Source of the DNA: JAJZMY01 sp964604635
GTDB lineage: Archaea > Micrarchaeota > Micrarchaeia > Micrarchaeales > Micrarchaeaceae
NCBI GenBank assembly: GCA_964604635.1
Contig: CAZRZO010000001.1
Span: 1 to 64,000, forward strand
Direction: 5' to 3'
Length of the DNA: 64,000 nucleotides
A model generated the notes under the pieces. The model had not been told where the DNA came from. It made no database searches and saw nothing but the letters and a program-made list of their open reading frames with translations. The stretch's first letter is position 1. The number at the start of each line of letters is the position of its first letter. Both the position numbers and the translations under genes were made by a program. Shown piece by piece: positions 26,643 through 35,081 of the stretch.

Positions 26643-28214
26643 TTAAGAATTTATAATTTTATCTATTTTTGATAAATCATAACCTTTTTTATGTGCCCAT
26701 GACTTTAAGAAGTGTACTAGAATTAAAAAAGTTGGAAGAGCACTTGTATATAATAATGCTTTTGATAATATACCTTTAACAACACCTGGTGAAGCATGAC
26801 TTAATTCATATACAATATGTTTCCAGGACATATATAAAACAAAAAAACGTAGTTCAGTCATTTCTTTGTCAACATCAAAAAATGAATCACCACGCATTGT
26901 TCCTGCTGGAATAAAACTTAAAGGAACAGTAACAAAATGAGATTTTTCTTTTCCTATCTTATCTGGTATCTCTGTTTCCATTCTATGTAATAATTTTATA
27001 GTATCTTTAAGATCTTCATCTGTTTCACCTGGAATTCCAAGAATAAGTGTATATGCTGGGAACCAGTAATTAGTATTATAATTAATTGTTCCATTGATAA
27101 CAACATCATCCCATTCATCAGGTGAAAAAGGTTTTGTTTTAAAAGGCATTACTTGCTTCATTAATCTAGGTGATCCTGTTTCTAGTCCTGGTTGAATACC
27201 AATCCAGTTATTTTTTCCACCATGCATAATTTCACTTAATTTTTTAACAAGATCTGGATCATATGCAGCAGGAGCAATAGAACCATGAGTTGGATGTACT
27301 TCTTTTAAACCTTTTATTTTAGAAATTTCAGAAAATAATTCAATTAATGCATCTTTATTTGGCTTAAATGTTTTATGATCATCAAGTTTATAAAGCCAAA
27401 AATCATCACTTTGAACCCATAAATATTTGTAACCAGAATCAATATTTACTTGAATTTCCTTTTTAATATAATCAAGCGATTGATATCTTGCTCTTCTTAA
27501 ATTAGGTTCACAAAAATCACAATTTCTACCACATCCACGCATTATTTCAATTAATCCGTTTAAAGAAGGATTTCTTATCTTAGGTGTTTCTGATATTATT
27601 GGAAACTCATGACTTCTATAAATTTTAGGCAAATTATTATTTAATAAATCATGCAAAACATTATTTGCAATCCCATCAAATTCCCCAATAATAATATTGT
27701 CAATATTATTATATGGTTCTCGTTCTAAATAATTTGATCTTAATTCAAATTGCCATGCTCCTGGACCTCCAATAAGCAATTTAAAATTATAATTATTTTT
27801 TTTTCTTATCTCTCCAATTTGCTTTATTAATTCAGAGAATAAAAATTTAGAATAAGAAGTTGTTATTCCACCAAATGTAAACATCATACTTACTGGACCT
27901 AGTGCTAATGGATCCATTGTATTTATAGCAACAATTTTTGTTTTTTTATCAATAAAATTTTTAATATAAGCTGGATCAACTGTTACTACTTTATTAATTT
28001 TCCAATCAGTAATTGAAGCTTCAAATTTTCTTAAACCATAAGGAGCTCTTGACGCAATTCCATTATTAATAATTGGTAATTTTTTAGCAAAATAATAAAA
28101 TAAAGGTTTAGGTACTATTTCTTTTGGAGCACAAGAAAAAAAATCTCCTAGAGGTATATCTCTATATTCACTCATTATACTCCGATCTGCTGTTAGTACT
28201 ATTTCATAAGACAT
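26643..28214 (-). CDS. Radical SAM enzyme, archaeal B12-binding-type family
   Basis: A 523-residue protein with the radical SAM cluster motif in MRGCGRNCDFCEPNL (C-x3-C-x2-C) near residue 230, a downstream TIM-barrel (YKYLWVQSDDFWLY; IGIQPGLETGSPRLMKQ; TLILGIPGETDEDLKDT) and an N-terminal alpha/beta region (about 1-200, with KLLIGGPGAWQF and NIIIGEFDG) resembling the vestigial B12-binding domains of this superfamily. The last 60 residues are hydrophobic and helical and may touch the membrane. The arrangement matches uncharacterised archaeal radical SAM proteins. The substrate is unknown. It lies 38 bases after the TBP gene on the same strand and ends immediately against the GNAT gene. Confidence 0.82.
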   Translation of the reverse strand: MSYEIVLTADRSIMSEYRDIPLGDFFSCAPKEIVPKPLFYYFAKKLPIINNGIASRAPYGLRKFEASITDWKINKVVTVDPAYIKNFIDKKTKIVAINTMDPLALGPVSMMFTFGGITTSYSKFLFSELIKQIGEIRKKNNYNFKLLIGGPGAWQFELRSNYLEREPYNNIDNIIIGEFDGIANNVLHDLLNNNLPKIYRSHEFPIISETPKIRNPSLNGLIEIMRGCGRNCDFCEPNLRRARYQSLDYIKKEIQVNIDSGYKYLWVQSDDFWLYKLDDHKTFKPNKDALIELFSEISKIKGLKEVHPTHGSIAPAAYDPDLVKKLSEIMHGGKNNWIGIQPGLETGSPRLMKQVMPFKTKPFSPDEWDDVVINGTINYNTNYWFPAYTLILGIPGETDEDLKDTIKLLHRMETEIPDKIGKEKSHFVTVPLSFIPAGTMRGDSFFDVDKEMTELRFFVLYMSWKHIVYELSHASPGVVKGILSKALLYTSALPTFLILVHFLKSWAHKKGYDLSKIDKIINS

Positions 28215-28252
28215 TATATTACTTATTATTAAATTTTTTAATTCTTATAACA

Positions 28253-28573
28253 TTAGATTGGTTCTTTAATAACATATTTAGCAAGAATTTTAGAAACATA
28301 AGCTAATACTTCTTTAATATCTTTAATTGTTTTTGCACCAGTACAAATCATTTTTCCATTTTTAAATATTATGAGAACTGATTTTGGCATTGCAATTCGA
28401 AATATTGCTCCTGGAAATTGTTCTGGTTCGTAATCAACTTCTCTGATTTTATCAGATAATGCATATAAATCAATGCTTGCGTGCAAATCAACACTAACAA
28501 CGAAATTTTGGATTTTTATTACTGGCAATAAATTTTTATTTAATTTTAACTTGTTCTTATTTAATTTTGACAT
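28253..28573 (-). CDS. tbp: TATA-binding protein with only one repeat
   Basis: A 106-residue protein that matches a single TBP repeat. It has the IKIQNFVVSVDL strand (which resembles the start of repeat 2 in normal archaeal TBP), YEPEQFPGAIFRIAMPKS, VLIIFKNGKM and the ICTGAKT turn typical of repeat 1. The DNA-kinking phenylalanines are present (Phe53 or Phe58, and Phe70). Normal archaeal TBPs are about 180 residues with two such repeats. A clear stop follows KEPI and no second repeat is encoded in the remaining 38 bases before the next gene or directly upstream, so this is not a simple frameshift. It could work as a homodimer, or a second TBP gene may exist elsewhere. A basic N-terminal extension of about 15 residues precedes the fold. 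Confidence 0.85.
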   Translation of the reverse strand: MSKLNKNKLKLNKNLLPVIKIQNFVVSVDLHASIDLYALSDKIREVDYEPEQFPGAIFRIAMPKSVLIIFKNGKMICTGAKTIKDIKEVLAYVSKILAKYVIKEPI

Positions 28574-28655
28574 AAATACACCTTAATTATATTAAATTTA
28601 AGTAATAAAAGAATTTAAATATTTATTTTATTAATTTTTTAATTAATGTGAGAAT

Positions 28656-29759
28656 TTGAAAAAAATTATTATAATTGGAGCTGGAATTATTGGATTAATT
28701 TTTGCAAAAGAATTATCAAAATTTCATATTAAGTGTGAGATTTATGATTTAAAGTCTAATATATCTGAAAATGCAGACAAAGCATCAGGCATATTATCAA
28801 AAACAGGGCTTAATAAAATAAATATTAATTTCTCTTCAAGTATTGAAAACAAATTAAATGGTGCAATAATACATAGTAATAATCAAAAAATTGAATTGAA
28901 AAAAAATACAATTATTGCATATATAATCAATAGAAAAAAAATAATTGAAGTTTTATATGGTGAATTAAAGAATAATAAATACATAAAATTCAAATTTAAT
29001 ACTAAGATTGGAAAAAAAGATTTAATTAAATTAAAAAGAAATAAAAATAATATAATAATTGGTGCAGATGGTGCTATTTCTAGTGTTGCATCTGTATTTA
29101 ATTTTCCAAAAATCAATGAATATGTTTTAACATATAAAGCAATATATTCCAATGCAAATATACAAAACATACATTTTGTTGAATTATTTTTTAATAATAA
29201 TTTAAGTAATGGTTTTTTTAGTTGGACTGCACCTCATTCTAATTCAAAAATTGAAATAGGTATTGGAATAAGTAGTAATAAAAAAATAAATAGCAAGCAT
29301 ATTTTTAATAAATTTATTCAAAAAAAATGTATTAAACATATAATTCTAAATGCAAAAATTGAATCGCAATATGCAAGCATTATCCCAATTGCAACAAGAA
29401 AAAAAACAATTATTGATAATGTAATTTTAATTGGAGATTCAGCAGGACAAGTAAAATCATCAACAGGTGGAGGTATTATCTTTGGTGCAATGTGCGCAAA
29501 AATAGCTGCAAATGTAGTGTACAAAAATTTAAAAAATAATGAACCACTACAAAACTATGAAAAAAAATGGAGAAAAAAATATTTATTTGATTTGAGAATA
29601 CATAAATTAATACATTATTTTTATTCAAACATAAGCAATAAAAATTTCTCATTTTTTTTAATTGTAATTAAATTCTTAAATATTGATAAATTATTATCAA
29701 AACATGGAGACATGGATAGTTTAATTAAAACAATAAAAAATATAATAACAAATAAATAA
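28656..29759 (+). CDS. Geranylgeranyl reductase family FAD-dependent oxidoreductase
   Basis: A 367-residue flavoprotein starting at TTG 28656, which has GTGAG three bases upstream. The N-terminal FAD-binding motif is IIIGAGIIGLIFAKEL, the middle has NIIIGADGAISSVASVF, and the second FAD contact is ILIGDSAGQVKSSTGGGI, whose ending is characteristic of geranylgeranyl reductases. In archaea these saturate the isoprenoid chains of membrane lipids. The C-terminal 80 residues are basic and hydrophobic. With the GGGP synthase at 41728-42525 it suggests local synthesis of archaeal ether lipids. It is divergent from the TBP gene. Related flavoenzymes of other specificity cannot be fully excluded. Confidence 0.85.
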   Translation: MKKIIIIGAGIIGLIFAKELSKFHIKCEIYDLKSNISENADKASGILSKTGLNKININFSSSIENKLNGAIIHSNNQKIELKKNTIIAYIINRKKIIEVLYGELKNNKYIKFKFNTKIGKKDLIKLKRNKNNIIIGADGAISSVASVFNFPKINEYVLTYKAIYSNANIQNIHFVELFFNNNLSNGFFSWTAPHSNSKIEIGIGISSNKKINSKHIFNKFIQKKCIKHIILNAKIESQYASIIPIATRKKTIIDNVILIGDSAGQVKSSTGGGIIFGAMCAKIAANVVYKNLKNNEPLQNYEKKWRKKYLFDLRIHKLIHYFYSNISNKNFSFFLIVIKFLNIDKLLSKHGDMDSLIKTIKNIITNK

Positions 29760-29790
29760 AAAATAATTTAATCTTTATAAAAATTAGATA

Positions 29791-30378
29791 TTAATTTTTT
29801 TTAAATAACAATAATTCATTAGAAGCATGTTCTATAAGAATTCTTGAAACATCTTGTTTTTTTCGCATATTTGGGATTAAAGAAGATGAAAAACGGATAG
29901 GCACTGTTAAATCATGAATTTTAATCATCATATCTAAATACATTTCTGCTATTTTTATATTATTTTTCCTAAGAGAATCAATAAATTCACGATTTAATTC
30001 ACCAATGAGGTCTAATACACCAAGTAAATATGCTTCTGGTTTTGCTTTAATTAATAAATCAGGTAAAAATCTATTATTAATCTTAATTTCAAAAAATAAT
30101 TTAGCTTCAACATATTCTTGATATGCTTGTAATGTATGATATTCGAATCCTTTGTCTATTTGATCTAATTTTTTTATGTGATCAGTTAAATATTTTAATT
30201 TAGAATTAATTATTTTTTTTGAATTTAAATCAGTATTATGCACCATTATAATTAATTCTGCTGATTCTCTTATAATTAATTTAGATTCATTTAATATTTT
30301 ATCAAAAACATTTTGTTTTTTTAATAAATATTTCTTAATACTTATAATATCTTTTTCTAAATCATTAAACAACAGCAT
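29791..30378 (-). CDS. Translin-family RNA-binding protein
   Basis: A 195-residue all-helical protein with the translin core around EAYLLGVLDLIGELNREFID (about residues 112-131) and a preceding helix with FEYHTLQAYQEYVEAKLFFE. Translin/TRAX homologues form hollow oligomers that bind and, with active acidic residues, cut small RNAs such as tRNA fragments. Archaeal members are about this length. The end (PIRFSSSLIPNMRKKQDVSR) fits the family. It is transcribed alone, convergent with the geranylgeranyl reductase gene. Whether it has RNase activity cannot be judged without alignment of the catalytic residues. Confidence 0.8.
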   Translation of the reverse strand: MLLFNDLEKDIISIKKYLLKKQNVFDKILNESKLIIRESAELIIMVHNTDLNSKKIINSKLKYLTDHIKKLDQIDKGFEYHTLQAYQEYVEAKLFFEIKINNRFLPDLLIKAKPEAYLLGVLDLIGELNREFIDSLRKNNIKIAEMYLDMMIKIHDLTVPIRFSSSLIPNMRKKQDVSRILIEHASNELLLFKKN

Positions 30379-30533
30379 AATATCTTTTATTAAATTATAT
30401 ATTTAATTATAGAATAATTTTTATAAAATATAAATATAATCATTAAATTAAATAAAATAATAATGTAAATAAAAAGAATATTTAATAAACATTATCAATA
30501 TAAATATAAAAATAATTATAATTAAGTGATTAT

Positions 30534-31565
30534 TTGGTTAGTAAACAAAAAAACACAACAAAAAAAGTAAAAATAAAACGTAAAAAAAGCAATAGAAATA
30601 ATGTATCAAATAATCAAATTATTGAAAAATATAAAATACTTAAAAAAATGATGTATGTATTAATTGCATTAATTATCATTATTTTAAGTCTATATCTTCA
30701 ACCAATTCTTACAAATTCATTAAAACCTAATTTTGGAACTAGATTAATACATATTGATAATAAATTTAGTAGTGCAAATTTAGCAATTATTAATAATGCA
30801 TCAAATAAATACTATGAAATTGCTGGACAAAAATTACTTAATCATTCATTAAATGATCCAGTTTTACCAATTTCTGCAAACAAAAAAAATCAATACCCAT
30901 TATTTATTGTTAATAACAAACCAAGTATTATTTATATAGGTGCAATAACCTGTATTTATTGTGGTGAAAATAGATGGGCAATGGCTTTAGCATTATCTAA
31001 ATTTGGTTCATTTAATAAACTATTTTATGGTTATAGTTCTTTTGGAGATCATGATGTTCCAACAATTTATTGGAATAAATATAATTACACGACAAATTCA
31101 GGATTAGGTTATGCAAATTACTATTCTAGCAAATATATTAATTTTATATCTGCAGATTATGAGAGTAATATTAAAAAAGGATTTGTATTACCATTAACAG
31201 GATTATTATTTTTTATACAAAAAGCACCAAATCAAACATATAAAAGAGCATTTGAATTTATGAATTCAACAAATAAGTTTGAAGGAACACCATTTACATT
31301 ATGGGGAACAACATTAGATCCAGGTGCAGATGCAATAGTATTTGGTAATTCAACACCTTCTTCTAGTAAATTGCCATTAACTTTTATGACACACCAACAA
31401 GTATTGAATCAATTAAAAACATTTAATGACCAATTTGCTTATGCAGAATATGCTGCTGCTGATGTTTATATTACTTATACTTGTGCAAGTATAAACAATA
31501 CAGCACCAATATGTTCATTACCAGTTATTAAAGAATTAGAAATACAAATGAACTTAGTAAAATAA
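30534..31565 (+). CDS. Membrane-anchored thioredoxin-like protein, DUF929 family
   Basis: A 343-residue protein starting at TTG 30534, with GTGAT three bases upstream. A very basic cytoplasmic N-terminus of about 35 residues precedes a single membrane anchor (about 40-57, MYVLIALIIIILSLYL). The outside domain has IIYIGAITCIYCGENRWAMA with a CxxC redox pair near residue 140, then the DUF929 features (NKLFYGYSSFGDHDVPTIYW; ATLDPGAD-type turn GTTLDPGADAIVFG). DUF929 occurs in Thermoplasmata, Sulfolobales and small acidophile-associated archaea; a disulfide-related role at the cell surface is plausible but not shown. It is a single-gene unit before tRNA-Ile. Confidence 0.8.
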   Translation: MVSKQKNTTKKVKIKRKKSNRNNVSNNQIIEKYKILKKMMYVLIALIIIILSLYLQPILTNSLKPNFGTRLIHIDNKFSSANLAIINNASNKYYEIAGQKLLNHSLNDPVLPISANKKNQYPLFIVNNKPSIIYIGAITCIYCGENRWAMALALSKFGSFNKLFYGYSSFGDHDVPTIYWNKYNYTTNSGLGYANYYSSKYINFISADYESNIKKGFVLPLTGLLFFIQKAPNQTYKRAFEFMNSTNKFEGTPFTLWGTTLDPGADAIVFGNSTPSSSKLPLTFMTHQQVLNQLKTFNDQFAYAEYAAADVYITYTCASINNTAPICSLPVIKELEIQMNLVK

Positions 31566-31590
31566 TTATATATTAAATAAAGTTAAAATG

Positions 31591-31692
31591 TGGGCCTGGA
31601 GAGATTTGAACTCTCGACCTCCTGATTTCTGTTCTGATTAAACAATTAAGTTTTATCAGTCAGGCGCTCCAACCAAACTAAGCTACAAGCCC
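31591..31692 (-). tRNA. tRNA-Ile(GAT) with a 27-nt intron at 37/38
   Basis: On the minus strand, acceptor GGGCTTG pairs with CAGGCCC, discriminator A; D stem GCTT/GAGC with GG in the loop; anticodon stem CCTGA/TCAGG, loop CTGATAA after removal of 31627-31653, anticodon GAT; T arm GAGAG-TTCAAAT-CTCTC. A TATA-like TTATATATAAAAAA lies about 25-35 bases upstream. Confidence 0.9.
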
Positions 31693-31728
31693 ATTATTTT
31701 TTTAATTATTACTTTTTTATATATAACA

Positions 31729-32337
31729 TTATAATTTTATTTCTAAAACTTTACCTTCTGGTTTTTGTTCTTTAAATATTTGAGTTTCAAATTTATATAG
31801 ATTTATGTTTGGATAATACCAATAATTTTTATCTAATCCTGCTTTTAAACAAACATTTTCTAAAAATTCTATGATATTCCATTTTTGTTCAACTGCAACA
31901 ATAGGTAATAATAATCCACTATAAATACCATATTTAATTATTAATCCATCACGACCTATTTTTATGTTTTTTATTATTTCTGCTTTATTTCCAGAAAATT
32001 TTACTAAGTCAGATAAAATACTTAATTCTATTATTATATTATTTAATTCTTGCAAAGTTATAGACAAAAATCTAGGATCATCAAAAGCAGCTGCTAGTGC
32101 AGTATGAACTATGTTTTGTTTTACTTCTCTATCTTGTGTTGTAACCCCAACACACCCACGTAATTCATTTGTTTTATAATATTTTAAAGTAATAAATAAA
32201 CCATTATGTTCTTTAAATTTTTTTAAATTATTTAATATTAATTTTTTATCAAAGTGAGGATTTCTAAGATAAAGTTCTATTGAAGATCTTGCAGCTTTTA
32301 TTAATTCATTGCCTTCTTCTAAATCATAAACGTGCAT
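31729..32337 (-). CDS. AMMECR1-family protein
   Basis: A 202-residue protein with the invariant LRGCVG motif near residue 59 and the following TTQDREVKQNIVHTALAAAF and DDPRFLSI segments that define the AMMECR1 family. The C-terminal half fits as well (IELSIL; DGLIIKYGIYSGLLLPIVA). Homologues occur throughout archaea and in human AMMECR1; in some bacteria the domain is linked to MEMO and radical SAM proteins. The biochemical role is not settled. It is the last gene of a small minus-strand group with the RqcH-like gene, 72 bases upstream. Confidence 0.9.
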   Translation of the reverse strand: MHVYDLEEGNELIKAARSSIELYLRNPHFDKKLILNNLKKFKEHNGLFITLKYYKTNELRGCVGVTTQDREVKQNIVHTALAAAFDDPRFLSITLQELNNIIIELSILSDLVKFSGNKAEIIKNIKIGRDGLIIKYGIYSGLLLPIVAVEQKWNIIEFLENVCLKAGLDKNYWYYPNINLYKFETQIFKEQKPEGKVLEIKL

Positions 32338-32409
32338 TTGATCACTAATTTTAGTATTATAATAATATTATAGCTTAATATTTAAGATATTTAAATTATT
32401 TAGAATTTA

Positions 32410-33570
32410 TTAATTCAATTCAATTAATATCTTTTTCAATTTTAAATCAATATTAATAATTTTAATATCCTGAAACATATTTTCTAATTCATTAATAGAT
32501 ATTTTTTGGTTCTTTTTTAATTCATTAATTATTATATTGATGATAGTCATATTTTTGAATATTATTTCACCATTATGTCTATTTATTTCCATTTGTTCTA
32601 AATTATCTTTAAACAATTTATGTTGTTTCTTTATACTATTCTCTGTTTCTAATATTTCTTTTATTTGTTTATCTGTTTGAGTTGATGTTGAATTTATAAA
32701 TTTAATTTCAGATTCACTTAAAAAATCTAAAAGAGAACTAAATGAATTAAATATTTTTTTTGTTAAATTTTGATACTTTTTTATTTCAAATATTGAATAA
32801 TCAATGATCTGATTATTATCTAAATAAAGTAAATATTGTATTTTAGGATTTTTGAATTCCTTATTCAATGCAAAAATTATTTTAGTTATTTTCTCTTTAT
32901 CAGGTTTAGACATTTGATCTTTTGGATCTAAATTTTCTTTTAATAAAGCATCTTCAAGATATAAAGGTCCAAAATTCAAATATTTTGATAATAATGATAT
33001 TAATTTGTTATTAAATCCTTTTATGGTTAAATTTTCTCTCAAATTAATTTCTAAATCATTTATTATTTTTTCAATTTTATTTAAATCAGATCCAAGAAAA
33101 TTATTTTTTGGTTTTACATATATTTTACCTGGTCTTATTTGTCTATCTCTGAAATCATGTATTTTATAAGATAAAAGAATATTCATTAATTTATCTGTTA
33201 TTATTAAATTTCCTTTTCCAAACATCTCAAAAATAAGATTTTTTTCAGTTATTTTATTTTTTAAATTAAATACAATAATTCTATCATTATTTAATTGATA
33301 AATATTATTAATTATGTAATTATTTATTTGTTTTCTAACAGCAATAGCAAAATTTGTTACTGTTTCTTTTTTTATAATAAAAGAAGTGATATTTATTCTA
33401 TTTGGTAAAATACAACCAATATTTATTTTATTTTTTTCTTTACTCAATTTTAGTCTAAAAACATCTTTATCAATTTCATAAAATTTGTCAATATAACTTC
33501 CAATTAATTGATTGAATTCTTTTAAAATAATATTGATTTCTAAACCAGATAAATCATGCATTTTTATCAT
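32410..33570 (-). CDS. RqcH/NEMF-like protein (NFACT-N), lacking the usual C-terminal domain
   Basis: A 386-residue protein whose N-terminal 170 residues match the NFACT-N domain of RqcH/Rqc2/NEMF, which binds stalled large ribosomal subunits and drives C-terminal tailing of the nascent chain. It retains the Asp-Arg pair needed for tRNA recruitment (Asp96-Arg97 in QLNNDRIIVF) and FEMFGKGNLIITD and IRPGKIYVKP blocks. A helical section (about 170-230) resembles the HhH part and 290-345 a coiled coil. Archaeal RqcH proteins are usually around 600 residues or more and end with an NFACT-R domain; nothing resembling it follows here, and the end of the frame is clean. The start is ATG 33570 or 33561. 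This is either a minimal form or a natural truncation. Confidence 0.8.
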   Translation of the reverse strand: MIKMHDLSGLEINIILKEFNQLIGSYIDKFYEIDKDVFRLKLSKEKNKINIGCILPNRINITSFIIKKETVTNFAIAVRKQINNYIINNIYQLNNDRIIVFNLKNKITEKNLIFEMFGKGNLIITDKLMNILLSYKIHDFRDRQIRPGKIYVKPKNNFLGSDLNKIEKIINDLEINLRENLTIKGFNNKLISLLSKYLNFGPLYLEDALLKENLDPKDQMSKPDKEKITKIIFALNKEFKNPKIQYLLYLDNNQIIDYSIFEIKKYQNLTKKIFNSFSSLLDFLSESEIKFINSTSTQTDKQIKEILETENSIKKQHKLFKDNLEQMEINRHNGEIIFKNMTIINIIINELKKNQKISINELENMFQDIKIINIDLKLKKILIELN

Positions 33571-33957
33571 TTATTCTTTTAATTGAATTAATTATTAAAT
33601 AATGCATTAATTATTAATTCGTTTTATAAAGCAATTAAAAAAGTTAGAAAACAATATGTTTAATTATATAATTAAATAATACAAACAGCAAAAAATAAAA
33701 AATAGTTTATTTTGAGGTTATTAAATAACCTAATTTTTTATGATTAATGTCTTCTTCAATATAATTTATAATATTGCGATATTTAATAAAATAATTAATA
33801 TACAAGTTTCTAGTTAGTTATTTTATATTTTAATTGTAATAGATATAATGAAATTATTAGTAATAAATTTGAGTTATTTAAATTAATATTGATTAAAATA
33901 AAATAATAATTTTAATATCAAAAACATTATTTACATTAATAAAAAAACAAATGTTTT
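33571..33957. other. Intergenic region of 387 bases with one small hairpin
   Basis: No gene is visible. AGGTTA and TAACCT at 33715-33720 and 33726-33731 form a 6-bp hairpin with loop TTAAA, T-rich on both sides. It could end the Nudix transcript on the minus strand, although it is more than 200 bases past that stop, or belong to a short unannotated RNA. The remainder is unstructured AT-rich DNA. Confidence 0.4.
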
Positions 33958-34473
33958 TTAGGTTTTTTTGGCTTTTAAATAATATTGATTATAAAATAAT
34001 AATGCTTGAATCATTGGTCCATTAATAATTTTATTAGTTTTAATCATTTGTAGTATTTTTTTATTATCTAAAAATTTTAATTTTATTACTTCATGTTTTT
34101 CTAATTCTTGCATTTCTTTTTTATTTGGAAATGCTAGAAAAAAATAATGCATCTCATTTGAAACACCTGGAGAAGGATGGGATTTAAATAGTAATTTTAC
34201 TTTATTTGTAATTAATCCTGTTTCTTCTTTTAATTCTTTTTTAGCTCTTATTGCAGGATCTTCATTTTTTTCAAGTGTTCCTGCGGGTAATTCAAGTATA
34301 AATTTTTTAATACTTGGTCTATATTCTTCTATTACTGCTATTTTTTTATTATAAATAGCTAAAATAATTACACCACCATTATGAACCATAAATTGCATTA
34401 ATGCTTTTGTTTTATTTGGTAAATTCACCTTTTCACACTTTACACTAAATCTTTTAAATTTATATTGTTTCAT
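33958..34473 (-). CDS. Nudix hydrolase, ADP-ribose pyrophosphatase-like
   Basis: A 171-residue Nudix protein. The box GTLEKNEDPAIRAKKELKEE (then TG) is at about residues 62-83; the usual Arg of the REUXEE core is Lys here, a conservative change, and the metal-binding Glu residues remain. Upstream VIEEYRPSIKKFILELPAG and downstream SHPSPGVSNEMHYFFLA are typical of the ADP-ribose/sugar-nucleotide group. It would hydrolyse nucleoside diphosphate derivatives in the cytoplasm. It is preceded by an ordinary AT-rich promoter region shared with the divergent small gene at 34574. Confidence 0.88.
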   Translation of the reverse strand: MKQYKFKRFSVKCEKVNLPNKTKALMQFMVHNGGVIILAIYNKKIAVIEEYRPSIKKFILELPAGTLEKNEDPAIRAKKELKEETGLITNKVKLLFKSHPSPGVSNEMHYFFLAFPNKKEMQELEKHEVIKLKFLDNKKILQMIKTNKIINGPMIQALLFYNQYYLKAKKT

Positions 34474-34573
34474 TCTATCAACTTAATTTTTATTTTCATT
34501 TTTATAATTAATATATTGAATAAAAAAATAATTTAAATGAATATATTTATTTTCTTGTAATTAATATCTATTT

Positions 34574-34840
34574 ATGTTATCTAATCAAACAACAGAAGAA
34601 ATAATTAAAAAAGGAGGAATTAAAATTGAAGTAAAAAGAACAGGAATGTTACAAATACTTGAATTTAAAACCAAGAAAATAAGCATTGGAAAAAATCAGT
34701 TTATAGAACTCTTTTGTGATAGAATAATTGACATAAATGAACTTTTAAGAATTGCAAATGAATTAGATTTACCTATTGAAACAAAAAATGGAAGAGCTTT
34801 TCCTAAAAATAAAAGTATAAAAGATTTTATTAATAAATAA
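34574..34840 (+). CDS. Hypothetical protein, 88 residues
   Basis: A small soluble protein with an alpha/beta pattern: helix TTEEIIKKGG, strands IKIEVKRTG and LQILEFKTKKISIG, then a helix DINELLRIANELDLPIE and a basic tail with NKSIKDFINK. The segment IGKNQFIELFCDRII and the closing helix are reminiscent of small conserved archaeal proteins, but I cannot name the family. It starts divergently from the Nudix gene. The composition is clearly coding and there is a single good ATG. Confidence 0.6.
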   Translation: MLSNQTTEEIIKKGGIKIEVKRTGMLQILEFKTKKISIGKNQFIELFCDRIIDINELLRIANELDLPIETKNGRAFPKNKSIKDFINK

Positions 34841-35081
34841 AAAATATAATGAAATAATAAATTTTATTTTAGTAACACTACTATATTTTTAATTTATAAG
34901 ATTAGTAATATAAATTCAATAGATCTTTTTTAATAATAATCAACAATAATAAAATATTTTTGATTATTTAATTATTAGAACTAATTTTATTAAATTATAA
35001 TTTATCTTTTTATTATTCGATATTTTAGTATTTATTTTGATTATTAAAGAAAAAAAATAATTAATAAAGATAAATTTAATT

